Below are positions 12,321-23,108 of a DNA stretch of 64,000 nt, piece after piece. Both the position numbers and the translations under genes were made by a program. The notes beneath the pieces were generated by a model. The model worked only from the letters and a program-made list of their open reading frames with translations, was not told the origin of the DNA and made no database searches. Source of the stretch: Diatrype stigma (taxonomy: Eukaryota; Ascomycota; Sordariomycetes; Xylariales; Diatrypaceae); the NCBI GenBank assembly GCA_022225965.2, contig JAKJXP020000072.1, forward strand, positions 1 to 64,000, in the 5' to 3' direction. Numbering within the stretch: the first letter of the stretch is position 1; each line of letters opens with the position of its first letter.

Positions 12321-13878
12321 CTCCTTAAGAAAGACCCCATTCTATACTTACGCCCATATGTCAAGTCATAATATGAATATACTTCCAAGCTTCTTATGGA
12401 TCAGCATCTTCTCGGCTTTCTCAAGCCAAACCTGACTGGTTCACATAGTAGGCACATGGAGCTGATAGCCCTGGATGTTACCTCCTACATGTCCCTACAT
12501 GTCCCTACATAAGCTCTAGGGATTTAGGCCCTTCATCATATAGGCTCGAAGTGGTTCCCAAGCCTGGTTCCCCTCCTCGAGGTGTGCCAATATTGGATGA
12601 CCTGCATCAGCCAAACCCAATCCATACCTCACACCCACAGGGTGGAAGAAAGGTGCGGCTGCAGGCAGAATGCCCATATCCCATATCCCATATCACAGCT
12701 ACTGAGGAAATCGGGATTTATGCATCTCATAGGTGCGGAGGAACCAATTCTTCCATGCAATGCAACTTCACAGGTGCGCTCAGCCAACCAACAAACATAC
12801 ACACGCACATACACAGACAGGTACACCTATCTCGTTTCGATCGTTTCTTACCATGGGCAAGCATGTCCCCATCCGTATACGTGGGTTCAGCTCAAGCATC
12901 TATGTACCCGACCTTGCGAAGTCCCTTCTCTCGCTGTCAGGTCCTCGCCGTGTCCCTTGGTAATGGTTGCTTGCAAATGTCTTAGATTTTCTTGCTCTAG
13001 ACTTGCCGGGCTTTCCCTCGCTCCTAGGAACGCAAGGTCTCTCCCTGTTTGCTTGACCAGGAAAGAGGCAACACGACATGACCTAACTGACCCAAACGTT
13101 GTATTCCCGCCTGTCTTTGCCCTGCTGCCCATGTGGTATGCTCGATGATTTGTAGCCTGCCGGCGAGGCTCTGTGCTATATAGCCCAGTCTGTTAAGCTT
13201 AGGCGTGTAATCACTCCTATAGCCTAGCCCCAGCGTGCGAGACATTCGTCTCTTTAGCTAGACGGCTAGGAGGCTACCATCCAAGTGGAGGGTATCTTAC
13301 ATACGCTAGACTTTGCCCAGGCCCTTGCGGAAGAGGCAAGAACCGGCCGCACAAACCTTTGTCTTGTCACCGGCCTGCTCGAATATGACTTGCAGCGATC
13401 AGCGTGCAAGACGTAGTATTGCAAGTGTTCGGCTCACATAGTTCCCATCTCCCTTCAAGCCTCGTGGCTACAGGACTCTTTGTTTTTACTGTCCTTGCCA
13501 CCTCGAGCCCTTGTTCGTGCGGGGCTGTTCAGGAGCCTCTCGTCTACCCGATTCCTATCCGACAAAGATCTGGATTATAGCTATTTCCCGATCCGTTTGT
13601 TCTCTGCTTGCGGTCTTTCACCACTCGACCGAGCATCTTTCCTGGCGCCATTATTCTGGCAAATCAAAACTGGCTCGGTCAGCAATATTGCACTCCAGGC
13701 ACTAAGGACGATGCCTTTGTTCTAGTAATATTGCCCCATGGTGCTATACTTGCCCGTCACTTTGCCCATAGGACCCTTGTAATGTAATGAGCCTCATTTG
13801 CCAAGTGGGTTCATCCTTCTACCAAAAACTCTTGTGGCCGAATCTACAATCGGTAAGAACACAGCATCGAGATACACG

Positions 13879-16753
13879 ATGTCCTGGTTTTGTATAGGGC
13901 GTATCGCCCTGGCGGCTCTCCTCGCCTCAGTCGCTGGTGCTCAACAGTCAGGATGGCAAACGAATCAGGTTAATGCGACGATGTGCGCTTGGAAGGCGCT
14001 CCGCGGTAAGCCCATCATCAATCGCCAAGTCATGGTACAGACTAGGTATTATATGTTGGATTTTGTACTGACAATTGACTAGCTGCCACTATCATGGATA
14101 CTGTCTATATGGATGGAGGCTATCTTTATTGGATACCGGGCATGTCTGACGGATCATATGGATCCCCAACACAGGACGGTCAGTAGCCAAGAACTGTAGA
14201 TGTAGACAGTGTCTGACCATCTCTGTAGACAATCCCTTAGGTATACTATATACCTGGAACTTCAGCCGGCCATTCAACACCAGTATGAACACAAGTGAGA
14301 TATTTGAAACGATATCGAAGGCCCCCAATGGAAACGCCGCCACCAATTTTGCGCCTAATTATTACGATGGAGCAATGCTTGCCAACGATCACGAGTTCTT
14401 CCTCTACGGCGGGTTGCTGAGGAGGACTGATGTCTTTTCGCCACCGGATGCGGACGCGGTTCTCGCGTACCAGATCAGTCAATATGGTACACCGAAGCCT
14501 GACTTTCATCCAGGCTTTGCACAGAACGAGCTACCCGATGGTCTAACCCGCTACATCACGTTCGGCGGTGCCGCGAACGCACCGTCTGAAAATAAGGGAT
14601 GGTACTTTGGTGGAATGCATGCCCCTGGGTGGGGACCCGTTTACTATCCCTCGGCGAACGAATCCATCAACCCGACGAACACCTCGAACACTCTCATTAC
14701 TTTAGACATGTCAGTGCAGTACGAGGAGAAGTGGGCGAACGCTACGCTCCCGGAGGAAATCAAGGGCCGAGCGGATCCCGCGGTGGTATGGGTCCCAGTA
14801 AGCGAGCAGGGTATCCTCGTGGTGCTCGGGGGCGTTTCGTATCCGGACTACAACAACCCGACCGCGGACTCGCAGAATGCGGCGCAAAGCGTGAGTTTTA
14901 CCCCTTTCCCCTGATCTCCGCTCATATTGGTGCCATGTGCTAAGACTGGCGTAGCAAAAAGAGAGCCCGATCTTCATGTCGACGATCGATATATATGACA
15001 TTGCGAGGGATAAATGGTATCAGCAGCCCACGATTGGCGGCCCCTCACAACTCACTCAGGGGTGCGCCGTAGTAGCAGTCGCGCAGGATTATTCGAGCTA
15101 TAACATATACTACTACGGTGGTTACGACGGTATCAATGCCGACGGGGACTACAACGATGACGTCTGGATTTTGTCCCTGCCCTCGTTCATGTGGATGAAA
15201 GTCTCTAGTGGCAGCGCGGAACATGGCCGAGCTGGGCATAAGTGCGTCATGCCGTACCCGGACCAAATGGTGGTAATTGGCGGCGGCGCCACAGCGAAGA
15301 CTGGCAATGGCATCAACTGCGTCGAAGAAAACATCATGCTCAATTTCAACCTTACGGAGGGCAAATGGCTAGACGCGTATGACCCGGACGTCTGGGCCAA
15401 CTATGGGGTCCCGCAGATGATCCACCTCATGATTGGAGGCGATTACAGTGGTGGTGCCACGATGACCACCCCGACTCCTACTGGTTGGGCGGATGATGAA
15501 CTGGCTGCTGTATTTGCCACTCCATACGAGACATCCAAGCTGAAAACCTACTTTCCGTACACTGCCGAGAGTAACGACTCCTCCCGCGAGAACAGTGAGA
15601 GCAGCGAAAGAGGCCTCCCTCCTTGGGTTCCTCCCGTCCTAGGAGTAATACTAGGCCTGGTGTTCATCACGGCTATTGTGGTCGCGATCCTCCTGTACCG
15701 CCGACGGAGGCTCCTTAAGGGGGGTATCAATGGGCGCATTAACAGTCACTCGGATGAGCAAGGGCACAGGATAATATCCTGGATCCGCGGTCAGTCGAAC
15801 AGTGACAAGGCGGCCACCGTCACGACGGATGATACCCCTCCACTGCAATCCGACGACATGGAGAGTCGGGTTCAAGGAACCCCAGTGCGTTCACCGGAGA
15901 TGGTGCACCATCGCCAAGTACCGTTCGAGATGGCAGACACGCAATTGGTAGAGCTGATGGGTAAGTTCCCACAATTCACCCCTTTTCAACCCCCCTTAAA
16001 ATGAAACTAGGCCATATTTCCGTCACTAACACGCAGCACTTAGACACATCCCCACGCGTTGAACTCGGCGACACGGCCTTGACGCCGGTCCAAATCATCG
16101 ACAAACACACCCACTTCGGGTCGAACCCGCACACGCCGCGGTCCACGACCACGCCAACGCACCCATCAGCATCATGGCACAACACGGCGGGAGGCTCGGG
16201 ATCCATGTCGGTATCGCAGCCGGACCACGCCAGCAGTTTCGTCAGCTCGCAGCACCAGCACACGGGGAGCACGGGGCTGCCGGCGCCCCCGCAGGCGCAC
16301 CAGGTGCGCGGGTCGTTCGACAGCCAGTCGCAGTACCGCCCGGACTCCCCCGCCCTCGGGAGCGTCAGCAACAACAACAACAACAACAACAACAGCGGCG
16401 GCGAGTCTCCCGTGGTGGCGCCATCGACGCCCAGGCAGCGCGGCTTCGACCCGCACGACCACTTCCGGAAGATGAGCAACGGCAGCGGCACCGTCAGTCA
16501 GCCCGGCAGCCCCGGGTTCGCGCACACGCAGGTGGTCGGGGGCCAGCCGCCGCCCGGGTCGCCGCTCGTCAGCCCCCCGAGCCCGAGTCTCGGTCAGGCC
16601 GCGCCGGACTACGTGAGCGTGCAGAACCGGAACCTGATAACAGGCCAGCAGCAACAGGGTAGCGGTAGCAACAGTAGTGTTGGGGGCGGCGGCAATAACC
16701 GGAGGAGCATGTTCCACGAGAATCCAGACGATCTGGGCGAGCAGAGGCGGTGA
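13879..16753 (+). CDS. Secreted/single-pass kelch-repeat cell-surface protein
   Basis: Predicted exons are 13879-14005, 14083-14178, 14229-14890, 14955-15960 and 16011-16753 (877 aa; introns 77, 50, 64 and 50 nt, all restoring frame). The start is the Met of MSWFCIGRIALAALLASVAG, a good signal peptide; an in-frame Met at 13798 would hide it. The ectodomain (about residues 20-510) has kelch-type blades, for example YYYGGYDGINADGDYNDDVW and DTVYMDGGYLYW, suggesting a beta-propeller. A transmembrane helix at about 521-545 (GVILGLVFITAIVVAILLY) is followed by RRRR and a disordered cytosolic tail of about 330 residues rich in Ser, Gln, Pro and Asn, including an eight-Asn run. The family is known in filamentous fungi as kelch or cell-wall-anchored proteins of unknown function. 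The last acceptor, at 16009-16010, is the only one found that keeps the frame. Confidence 0.88.
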
Positions 16754-17762
16754 TGCTGATGGATGTTGATGATATATAGGGGAAAGGAGGATTGATCATT
16801 TTTCTTTTCCTGTTGACTTTTTTATTGAATATGAGATGCAAAAAATTGTTAATTGTAATGAATGATTTTCCCTTTAGCGCGCGGGTTTGGTTTCGTTGGG
16901 AGTAAGGAATGGAAGTTCATTCTACAGTCGGTTAGTCAATTCGCTAGATACCACCACCATCACTACTACCATCACCATTAGATACAGATAACTACTCTCT
17001 ATCACACATGTTCTTAGCTAAGTATCTATGGCCTGTCGTTCTGAAAAGAAGAAGAAATGCATCGGGATTGGGGATCACGAGTGAGTAGGGGAGGGGAAGG
17101 GATGTATAGATAACTTGTCATAGCCCGGGCGGGCTGGAATAGCAGCCAGGCGGGCGACTCTCTTGCAACAAGGTGAATTGCAACATGGAGGGTAGGGATT
17201 GATTGGATCCTTCATTTGTGATGCTTTTTCGGCGCACATATATGGAAATATATAAATCGGTGCTCGCCAGATATCGAATCTCAATGGCGCTATACACGCG
17301 CAGATTCAGAGGATCAATGCAATGCGTGTGTTTTCGGCGGTCTGTCAATCGATGCCGTGTCTTTTTTTCTTCTCTCGTTTTGACCCGACCAAAGCCGACA
17401 ATTAAGCTTCATAGATGACGCCCCTGCCATTCTTCAAGTACTGAGCCAACTAACTGATTTTCTTGTTCCTTCCTTTGTCCTTTTACCTCCTGAAAAGTCC
17501 ACAGCCGGCCCACCGGCTGAAAATATAAAATCAAGCGCGAGCTCTGGGGGTATCTATTTGGAACATGAGATGAAGTTGGAAACAGAACTGGTTATCCAAC
17601 CCAGTACACGTAGCCGGTCGTCCTTTTATCCGTCGGTACACACTCTAATTGTTTGAAACCCGGGTTGTACAGCAATTCGACCTGATAACAAGCGCCGAGG
17701 ATCCATTCCGTTTGGCATACACACGGGAAGAGAGAGGGTAAGTGCGTAGTATATGCCACTGC
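16754..17762. other. Convergent intergenic region (3' UTRs of the kelch gene and eaf7)
   Basis: This 1-kb stretch separates two converging genes and should hold both 3' UTRs and polyadenylation sites. It is AT-rich just after the kelch stop. The short ORFs here have no recognisable features. Confidence 0.6.
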
Positions 17763-18899
17763 TCACTTGCGCCCTCTCTTCCCCCGTCCCCGCCCCCGAC
17801 CCCTTCCTCTCGCCGCCACCGAACCTCTCCTGCTCGCTTTCGCAGCGGGCCCTTTCTCTTCCGACTCGCTCTCTTCTTCGTCCTCTTCTTCCTCGTCCTC
17901 TTCAGGCTCTTCCTCCTGCTGCTCTTCCTCTCCCCCCTCCTCCCCTTCCCCTTCTTCTTCTCCTCCCCCTTCGCCACCTTCGTCGTCACCGCCCTCTTCC
18001 TCCTCTTCCCCTTCGCTCTCGGGCTCTGCGCTCGCCACCTTGGCCTTCGCCGCCGCCCGCTTCTGGCTCCTTGCCCCTCGTGCGCTCCGCTTCATCTGAC
18101 TACTGGGTGTCGGGGTCTCCTGCTCCGTGTCGTCAACGGTGCTGGCCCTCGTCTTGGTGGCGGCGCCGCCGCCGGTGCTACCGGCTACGCTCGACGCGTC
18201 CGTGGTGGTATTGCCCCTCTTGCGCTTCTTATAAGCCACCGCCGCCGCCGCTGGGGCATCGGCGTCCCACTCGGCCGGGGACGTGGGCGGATCGCCATCG
18301 TCGTCGTCATCGTTTTTATTTTTCCTCGGCTGAGCGAGCCGGCGAGCGAACATGGCATCGTAGAAATCGTCGGCAGGCAGCTCGAACTCCTTGTAGACGT
18401 CCTCGACCGCCGGGAGACCACCGCCACCACCACCACCACCGCTACTACTACCCCCACCGCCGGCACCGCTGCCCTCGGCCTCGTAGCGGTACACGTTGTC
18501 GCGGTCGTCGATGATGTCGAGGTCGTACTGGGTGCGCAGCTTGGCCCAGATGCTGGGGATGCGCGTGTGCGGCTCGACGTCCGGGTCGAACCCGTGGTTG
18601 CGCAGGTGCTCCGAGATGGCCAGCATCCGGAAGTGCTTGTGCATCCCCGTCGGCTTCCACCGGATGATCGCCTTGAAGAGCGACGACTCCTGGTCCGCCG
18701 TCCACAGGTTGCCCAGCACCTCCTCGTCCGGCGGGTAGCGCGGACCGCTCGGCTTGTTCGCGGTGGTGGTAGTGGGGGCGGGCGTGTCGGCGGCCTGCGG
18801 CGTATCCACGTCCATGGAGTCCTCGTCGCGCAGGGGCGTGGGCGTCTTGGGCGTCGAGGCGCTCGCTAGGCTGCTTCGCGCTTTTCGTTTCGGAGGCAT
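17763..18899 (-). CDS. eaf7: Chromatin modification-related protein Eaf7 (NuA4 subunit)
   Basis: A single exon of 378 aa with ATG at 18899. The conserved Eaf7/MRGBP (CT20) domain is at about residues 60-150, recognisable from LWTADQESSLFKAIIRWKPT, GMHKHFRMLAISEHLRNHGF and RIPSIWAKLRTQYDLD. Eaf7 is a subunit of the NuA4 histone H4/H2A acetyltransferase complex (with Eaf3 and Eaf5 in yeast), acting in the nucleus. After the domain come poly-Gly/Ser, a Lys/Arg nuclear-localisation-like stretch, a long Glu/Asp-rich tract and a basic RGRGRGRGRGKRGRK end. The low-complexity half is typical for fungal Eaf7 but makes the reverse strand look open for 375 codons, which is a composition shadow. The start is 843 bp from the divergent gamma-tubulin-complex gene. 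Confidence 0.92.
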   Translation of the reverse strand: MPPKRKARSSLASASTPKTPTPLRDEDSMDVDTPQAADTPAPTTTTANKPSGPRYPPDEEVLGNLWTADQESSLFKAIIRWKPTGMHKHFRMLAISEHLRNHGFDPDVEPHTRIPSIWAKLRTQYDLDIIDDRDNVYRYEAEGSGAGGGGSSSGGGGGGGGLPAVEDVYKEFELPADDFYDAMFARRLAQPRKNKNDDDDDGDPPTSPAEWDADAPAAAAVAYKKRKRGNTTTDASSVAGSTGGGAATKTRASTVDDTEQETPTPSSQMKRSARGARSQKRAAAKAKVASAEPESEGEEEEEGGDDEGGEGGGEEEGEGEEGGEEEQQEEEPEEDEEEEDEEESESEEKGPAAKASRRGSVAARGRGRGRGRGKRGRK

Positions 18900-19742
18900 T
18901 GTGTCGTGACGGTCGGTGGGTGTGGTTCTTTCTGTCTGCTCCGGTTTGTGTGATTATGGGGATTGTGTGTAGCTTGGCCTCGCGATACGAGCAAGGGACC
19001 TAACTGATCAGGATAGTAGGTTGGAGAGAGCGAATTGACAGTCTTGTTAACGAGGGTCTCGAAACATCACCGAAGTATGTAGTAATTGGTATTGATGAAG
19101 ATGGAAAGATTGAGAGAGTCAATGGCAAGCTTAACTAGAGCTCGGAGCTCCCTGCTAGGAGCTACTAGGGACCTAATTAGGGTATGTAGGTTGGTGTATG
19201 CATGTGCTAGTACCTTAAATCGGCGCATGATCCTTGTAAGATTCGCAGCTCGGCGCGGGGCAGTCGTCACTTCAAGCCTGAAAGATACATACATACATAC
19301 ATACATATACATATATATACAATACGTATTGACCTATTTACACAACTCACTACAACTTTGCGAGACTCATCACCGACTACTGATACTTCGTGAGGGCTGG
19401 TGAAGATTTATACAAATGTGACAGTTCCTTGCTCAGTTGTCTCGGTGGCCTGGTTCACTCGTTCGCAAACCTCATTCTGATTGACCAACCAGAATCTGGG
19501 TCGCGAGGGTAAGGTGACAGTCGCGACTTTGGGTGCTACGCTAAGAGCTACCGTGATTATCGCGTCCGGCCTAACTACAGTACAATTGGTCTTCATCAAT
19601 CCAATATCCAGAATATCGGTACGCACCTGCGTGAGGTTGATCGCATTTGGCATCAGCTTCTTCAAATGAGACTAACAGCCTTCCCCATCTCCCCGAATTA
19701 GCACCAAATGAATCTTGGGGTTTTCACATATGAGTTGAAAAG
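18900..19742. promoter_or_regulatory. Divergent promoter region between eaf7 and the gamma-tubulin-complex gene
   Basis: An 843-bp spacer between two divergent starts, so it must carry both promoters. It includes an (ACAT)n microsatellite at about 19286-19310. Short ORFs on both strands show no domain. No specific transcription factor site can be assigned with confidence. Confidence 0.6.
19286..19310. repeat. (ACAT)n microsatellite
   Basis: About six ATAC/ACAT units, continuing into alternating ATAT, in the spacer between eaf7 and the gamma-tubulin-complex gene. Confidence 0.85.
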
Positions 19743-22643
19743 ATGGCGGGTGAAGATCCTGCCGATGTCTTCGCCTTCCCGGACTACGAGAAGCCATCCA
19801 AATGGTTGAATCTGACGCCCTCATCGAATCAGGAGAACTTGTTCTTTGCCCTCGATATCCCAAAGACGGGACCAATAACCAACCCTGCAAATAATGATGC
19901 CACTGCGGAGCTTCCGCAGCCTGAAGAGCATGGTTTCTTCAAACTGCCTCCCCTGCTCGAGCCTTTCGGCTTGGACGGAGACCAGCAGCCTGATCAGAGT
20001 CATGGCCCAATCCTGGAACCCCTTCATGATACCAAGTTACCTGACCTGGACGTATTTGACGAGGATTGGCTGCAGGATATACAGCACCCAGCCCCTGCAT
20101 CTGAGTTCAAGACCTGGGAAGGTTTCTTGGTGACAGAGATACCTGAATCCAAGCCCCTTTTCATCACCGAGGCTGGTCCTGAAGTGTATGATGCCGCCAT
20201 GTCTCTGCCTGACGATCCTCTCAGCTTGGGAAACACGGATCGTAAGGTGATGCAAACGAATCCTTTCGTTGCCGCATTGTTAGCTCTTGCCCTTGGCAGA
20301 GGATCAGTTTTCTTCATATGGGATGAGAAAACTGCATCTTTCATTCCAAACCTTGATAAAATGAGGATATCAGGGTTTTCCTCAGAGATACTGCAAGGGG
20401 TCCTTGATAGTTGTCTTCAATGTGGAACAATAACCCGTTCCCTGTCGAACTATGTTCGAGTCATTTACAAAACATATCCCAGCCCTGTCAGGGTTTCTCT
20501 CGCCAAAGCCGTGGATACAGTCCTCCTGGTGGTTCAAACCAAACTCGGCGAAAAGTCAAGACATATTCGTTCGCTACTGCAACTACAGTCCGTTATACAA
20601 CCCATCCAAGTAATACTAGCATATTTCAAAACCTTAGTCACGAAGGTAGTACGCCTCAAACTCGATGAGCACGTATTATCCACTATATTCAACGAAACAC
20701 GAACTCTAGAGCACGTCGACAAACTTCTCGCCAACATTATGCGGGAAGTTTTGGCACAAATCACAGAGCCTTGGACAGATCTTGCAGGGAAATGGATCGG
20801 AACCAAGGACGAAGAAGGGGTTCCTTTGATCAAAGAGGAAGGATTAGCGAAAGGCTTTGTCAAAGTTGGACGGATATCTTATATGGACGACTTCGGCTTC
20901 GAGGTTGAAGAGTTGGATTTTATTTTCGACGAGGATCGTATGCCGAATTTTATTCCGGTCGAGGTCGCATCGATAATGTTCGAAGCTGGCAAGACTCTAC
21001 GATTACTGCGCACCTATCACCCGGAGCACCCGCTGTGCCGGGCAAGCTTGATAATGTCAAGTAAACCACCAGCCCTCCGATGGCAATTTGACTGGGAAAC
21101 TATCAAACAGCTTCAAGAAGACGTTGCATCTTATGAAACGTCTGTGACACAGAAGCTCCGCCAGCTCTGCTCTGCAACGAGTGACGAACTCGAGATAATA
21201 GGTCAACATCGTCTTGACGATGGCTATCATCTAGAACTATTTGGACATGATGGGGCTAAGCTTGAGGCCACCCTCTTGGCATCGATGAACGCGTTGGATC
21301 AACCCCCTGATAATTACAACAAAGAAGACAGTCTATCACGGCTGCTACATAATGAACTACTAGGCAATGCCTACGTTCCTGATCTGGAGGTGGTAGAATT
21401 CAGCCCGCATTGGTCTGTTATACCGATCCAATCATTCGGCCCTCTGGTGGCGGCCCAAGCACGACTCATCAATCGGGAGTATATGAAACTCGTTTTCGGT
21501 ACTCATCGCCTGCGTGACCATCTCGCGGTGCAAAAGCAGTTTCAGCTTCTTGGGAATGGCATGTTCTGCAGCCGGCTGTCTCACGCGCTTTTTGACCCAG
21601 AGTTGGAAACCGCCGAGCGGTATGCAGGGGTCGCCCGTCAAGGTGGCACTATGGGCTTGCGACTCAGCGGACGGGACACTTGGCCTCCAGCAAGCTCCGA
21701 ACTGCGCTTGGCGTTGATGGGTGTCCTTACCGAGAGCTATCTTCCACCCTCAACCGCAACCGCCGAGCTAGATGCAGAAAAGCAAGGTTTGCCGAGTGAC
21801 GTTAGCTTCGCCGTGCGGGACTTGTCCCCCGAAGAGATCGACAGATGCATGAATCCCGGCTCGCTGGAAGCACTCGACTTCCTGCGCCTCTCTTATAAGC
21901 CCCCGGCGCCCCTATCACCTATCATAAGCCCGATAATCCTCATCAAGTACGACAGGATATTCAAACTGCTGCTTCGCATACTCCGAATGCTTTATGTCGT
22001 TGGCCAGATATCTCGGGACATCGTGGCGCGAACCTCTAGGTGGGATCATGTCGACAATGTGTCGCTGCGCTTCAATTTCGAGGCACAGCACTTCGTGACA
22101 AGCATCAGCACGTATTTTCTCGACACCGGGATCGAGATGCCCTGGCTCCGGTTTCAGTCTTGGCTCGATGAGGTAGAGGCAGATCTGGACAGGCACGTGT
22201 CGAAACCCCATGAGGCCCGGATCGTGAGTCCGAGCGAGCTTCGTGCGGAACACGAGCGGATGCTCGACCACATGATGCACACGCTGCTGTTGCGGAGACG
22301 GCAGCAGGCGGTGATGAAATTGCTCGAGGACATCTTCACCTCGATTCTCCAGTTCTCCAAGCGGACACGCCTAGCGTCGCTGGGTCGAGATGCCGATGCC
22401 GATGGGGCGAGGGGGCCGTCTTCGCGGGAGCTCTATGGCGTTTTCAAGAAGAAGGTGGGCGTGTTCCTCACGGTATGCCGCGGCCTCAGCGAGAAAGGGG
22501 GCCATGCGGTGGATGCGACGACAAAGAATGAGACAACGAGTAATAATGAAAGACAGCCGAAGGCGGCACGGGAGGAGAATACGATTGATAGACTCCTGAT
22601 GAAGCTAGAAATGTCAGGCTACTATTCCCAGACTAGGTTCTGA
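19743..22643 (+). CDS. Gamma-tubulin complex component, Spc97/Spc98 family (GCP5/GCP6-like)
   Basis: A single exon of 966 aa. The N-terminus (DVFAFPDYEKPSKWLNLTP), the GCP N-domain region around ILQGVLDSCLQCGTITRSL and the C-terminal part with LINREYMKLVF, FQLLGNGMFCSRL and FNFEAQHFVTSISTYFLDTG place it in the Spc97/Spc98 family. These proteins scaffold gamma-tubulin into ring complexes that nucleate microtubules at spindle pole bodies. Length and divergence from the GCP2/GCP3 core suggest GCP6 (Alp16-like) or GCP5; I cannot separate these by eye. The protein ends RLLMKLEMSGYYSQTRF, a common ending in this group. It is followed in tandem after 465 bp by ask1, another microtubule gene. Confidence 0.88.
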   Translation: MAGEDPADVFAFPDYEKPSKWLNLTPSSNQENLFFALDIPKTGPITNPANNDATAELPQPEEHGFFKLPPLLEPFGLDGDQQPDQSHGPILEPLHDTKLPDLDVFDEDWLQDIQHPAPASEFKTWEGFLVTEIPESKPLFITEAGPEVYDAAMSLPDDPLSLGNTDRKVMQTNPFVAALLALALGRGSVFFIWDEKTASFIPNLDKMRISGFSSEILQGVLDSCLQCGTITRSLSNYVRVIYKTYPSPVRVSLAKAVDTVLLVVQTKLGEKSRHIRSLLQLQSVIQPIQVILAYFKTLVTKVVRLKLDEHVLSTIFNETRTLEHVDKLLANIMREVLAQITEPWTDLAGKWIGTKDEEGVPLIKEEGLAKGFVKVGRISYMDDFGFEVEELDFIFDEDRMPNFIPVEVASIMFEAGKTLRLLRTYHPEHPLCRASLIMSSKPPALRWQFDWETIKQLQEDVASYETSVTQKLRQLCSATSDELEIIGQHRLDDGYHLELFGHDGAKLEATLLASMNALDQPPDNYNKEDSLSRLLHNELLGNAYVPDLEVVEFSPHWSVIPIQSFGPLVAAQARLINREYMKLVFGTHRLRDHLAVQKQFQLLGNGMFCSRLSHALFDPELETAERYAGVARQGGTMGLRLSGRDTWPPASSELRLALMGVLTESYLPPSTATAELDAEKQGLPSDVSFAVRDLSPEEIDRCMNPGSLEALDFLRLSYKPPAPLSPIISPIILIKYDRIFKLLLRILRMLYVVGQISRDIVARTSRWDHVDNVSLRFNFEAQHFVTSISTYFLDTGIEMPWLRFQSWLDEVEADLDRHVSKPHEARIVSPSELRAEHERMLDHMMHTLLLRRRQQAVMKLLEDIFTSILQFSKRTRLASLGRDADADGARGPSSRELYGVFKKKVGVFLTVCRGLSEKGGHAVDATTKNETTSNNERQPKAAREENTIDRLLMKLEMSGYYSQTRF

Positions 22644-23108
22644 ACATATATCAGTCTAGGTAGTAATGAATATGCAATACCCGAGCCTCTACGTTTCCAT
22701 ACTGGCACGCTCCTTCATTCTTCCATTATTGCTCAGGTCATTAGTTGCTCAGTTAACTAGATATATGCTGTGTGCTACTCGCCGCTGCAAAAAGGGGCGC
22801 CTAAAAGCTAGATATTTGCATAATACTTCCTACGTAGTACCTAGGTATGTATGTATGTGTAAGTATATATTGAGGGTATTCGCTACCAAAGGTAATTGAT
22901 TCAAGCACCCCGCATCGCGTTCAAGACGCGACTTTCACTTTCCCACAGGTGTGGACTCCTTAGAGAAGTCAAGCAACCCACAAAACCACCCCGCTACTTA
23001 CCTATACTGCTACAACAGCAACGGATATTCGTATATTCGATCCACGACAATTTCATCCCAAGTTAACAATTGCACATCGCAAGTTCGCAGGAACGCAGGA
23101 ACGCAAAA
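22644..23108. promoter_or_regulatory. Spacer between the gamma-tubulin-complex gene and ask1
   Basis: This 465-bp stretch holds the 3' UTR of the upstream gene and the promoter/leader of ask1. It contains a GTAT microsatellite-like tract at about 22846-22870. No ORF is supported. Confidence 0.6.

Larger units (their letters stand above)
9302..13878. other. 4.6-kb gene-free divergent intergenic region
   Basis: This lies between the divergent starts of the glycoprotein and the kelch-protein genes, so both promoters are in it. Open frames are all short (up to 188 codons), overlap each other in several frames and show no recognisable domain, so none is called. It holds several simple repeats: GAGGAAAA-type purine repeats (about 11225-11270), imperfect GATAGCCACC units (about 11015-11057), a duplicated CATGTCCCTA word (about 12488-12510) and an 8-bp TGCCTATC repeat (about 12256-12300). 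No transposon ORF or terminal repeat was recognised. Confidence 0.55.

Noticed and set aside
12582..13148. 188-codon plus-strand frame in the large spacer
   Set aside because: No domain, no signal peptide, overlaps other open frames on both strands, and Cys/His/Thr-rich composition typical of noncoding translation.
17742..18869. 375-codon plus-strand frame
   Set aside because: Antisense shadow of eaf7; the Leu/Pro/Arg richness mirrors Glu/Gly/Ser tracts, and eaf7 has a recognisable domain.
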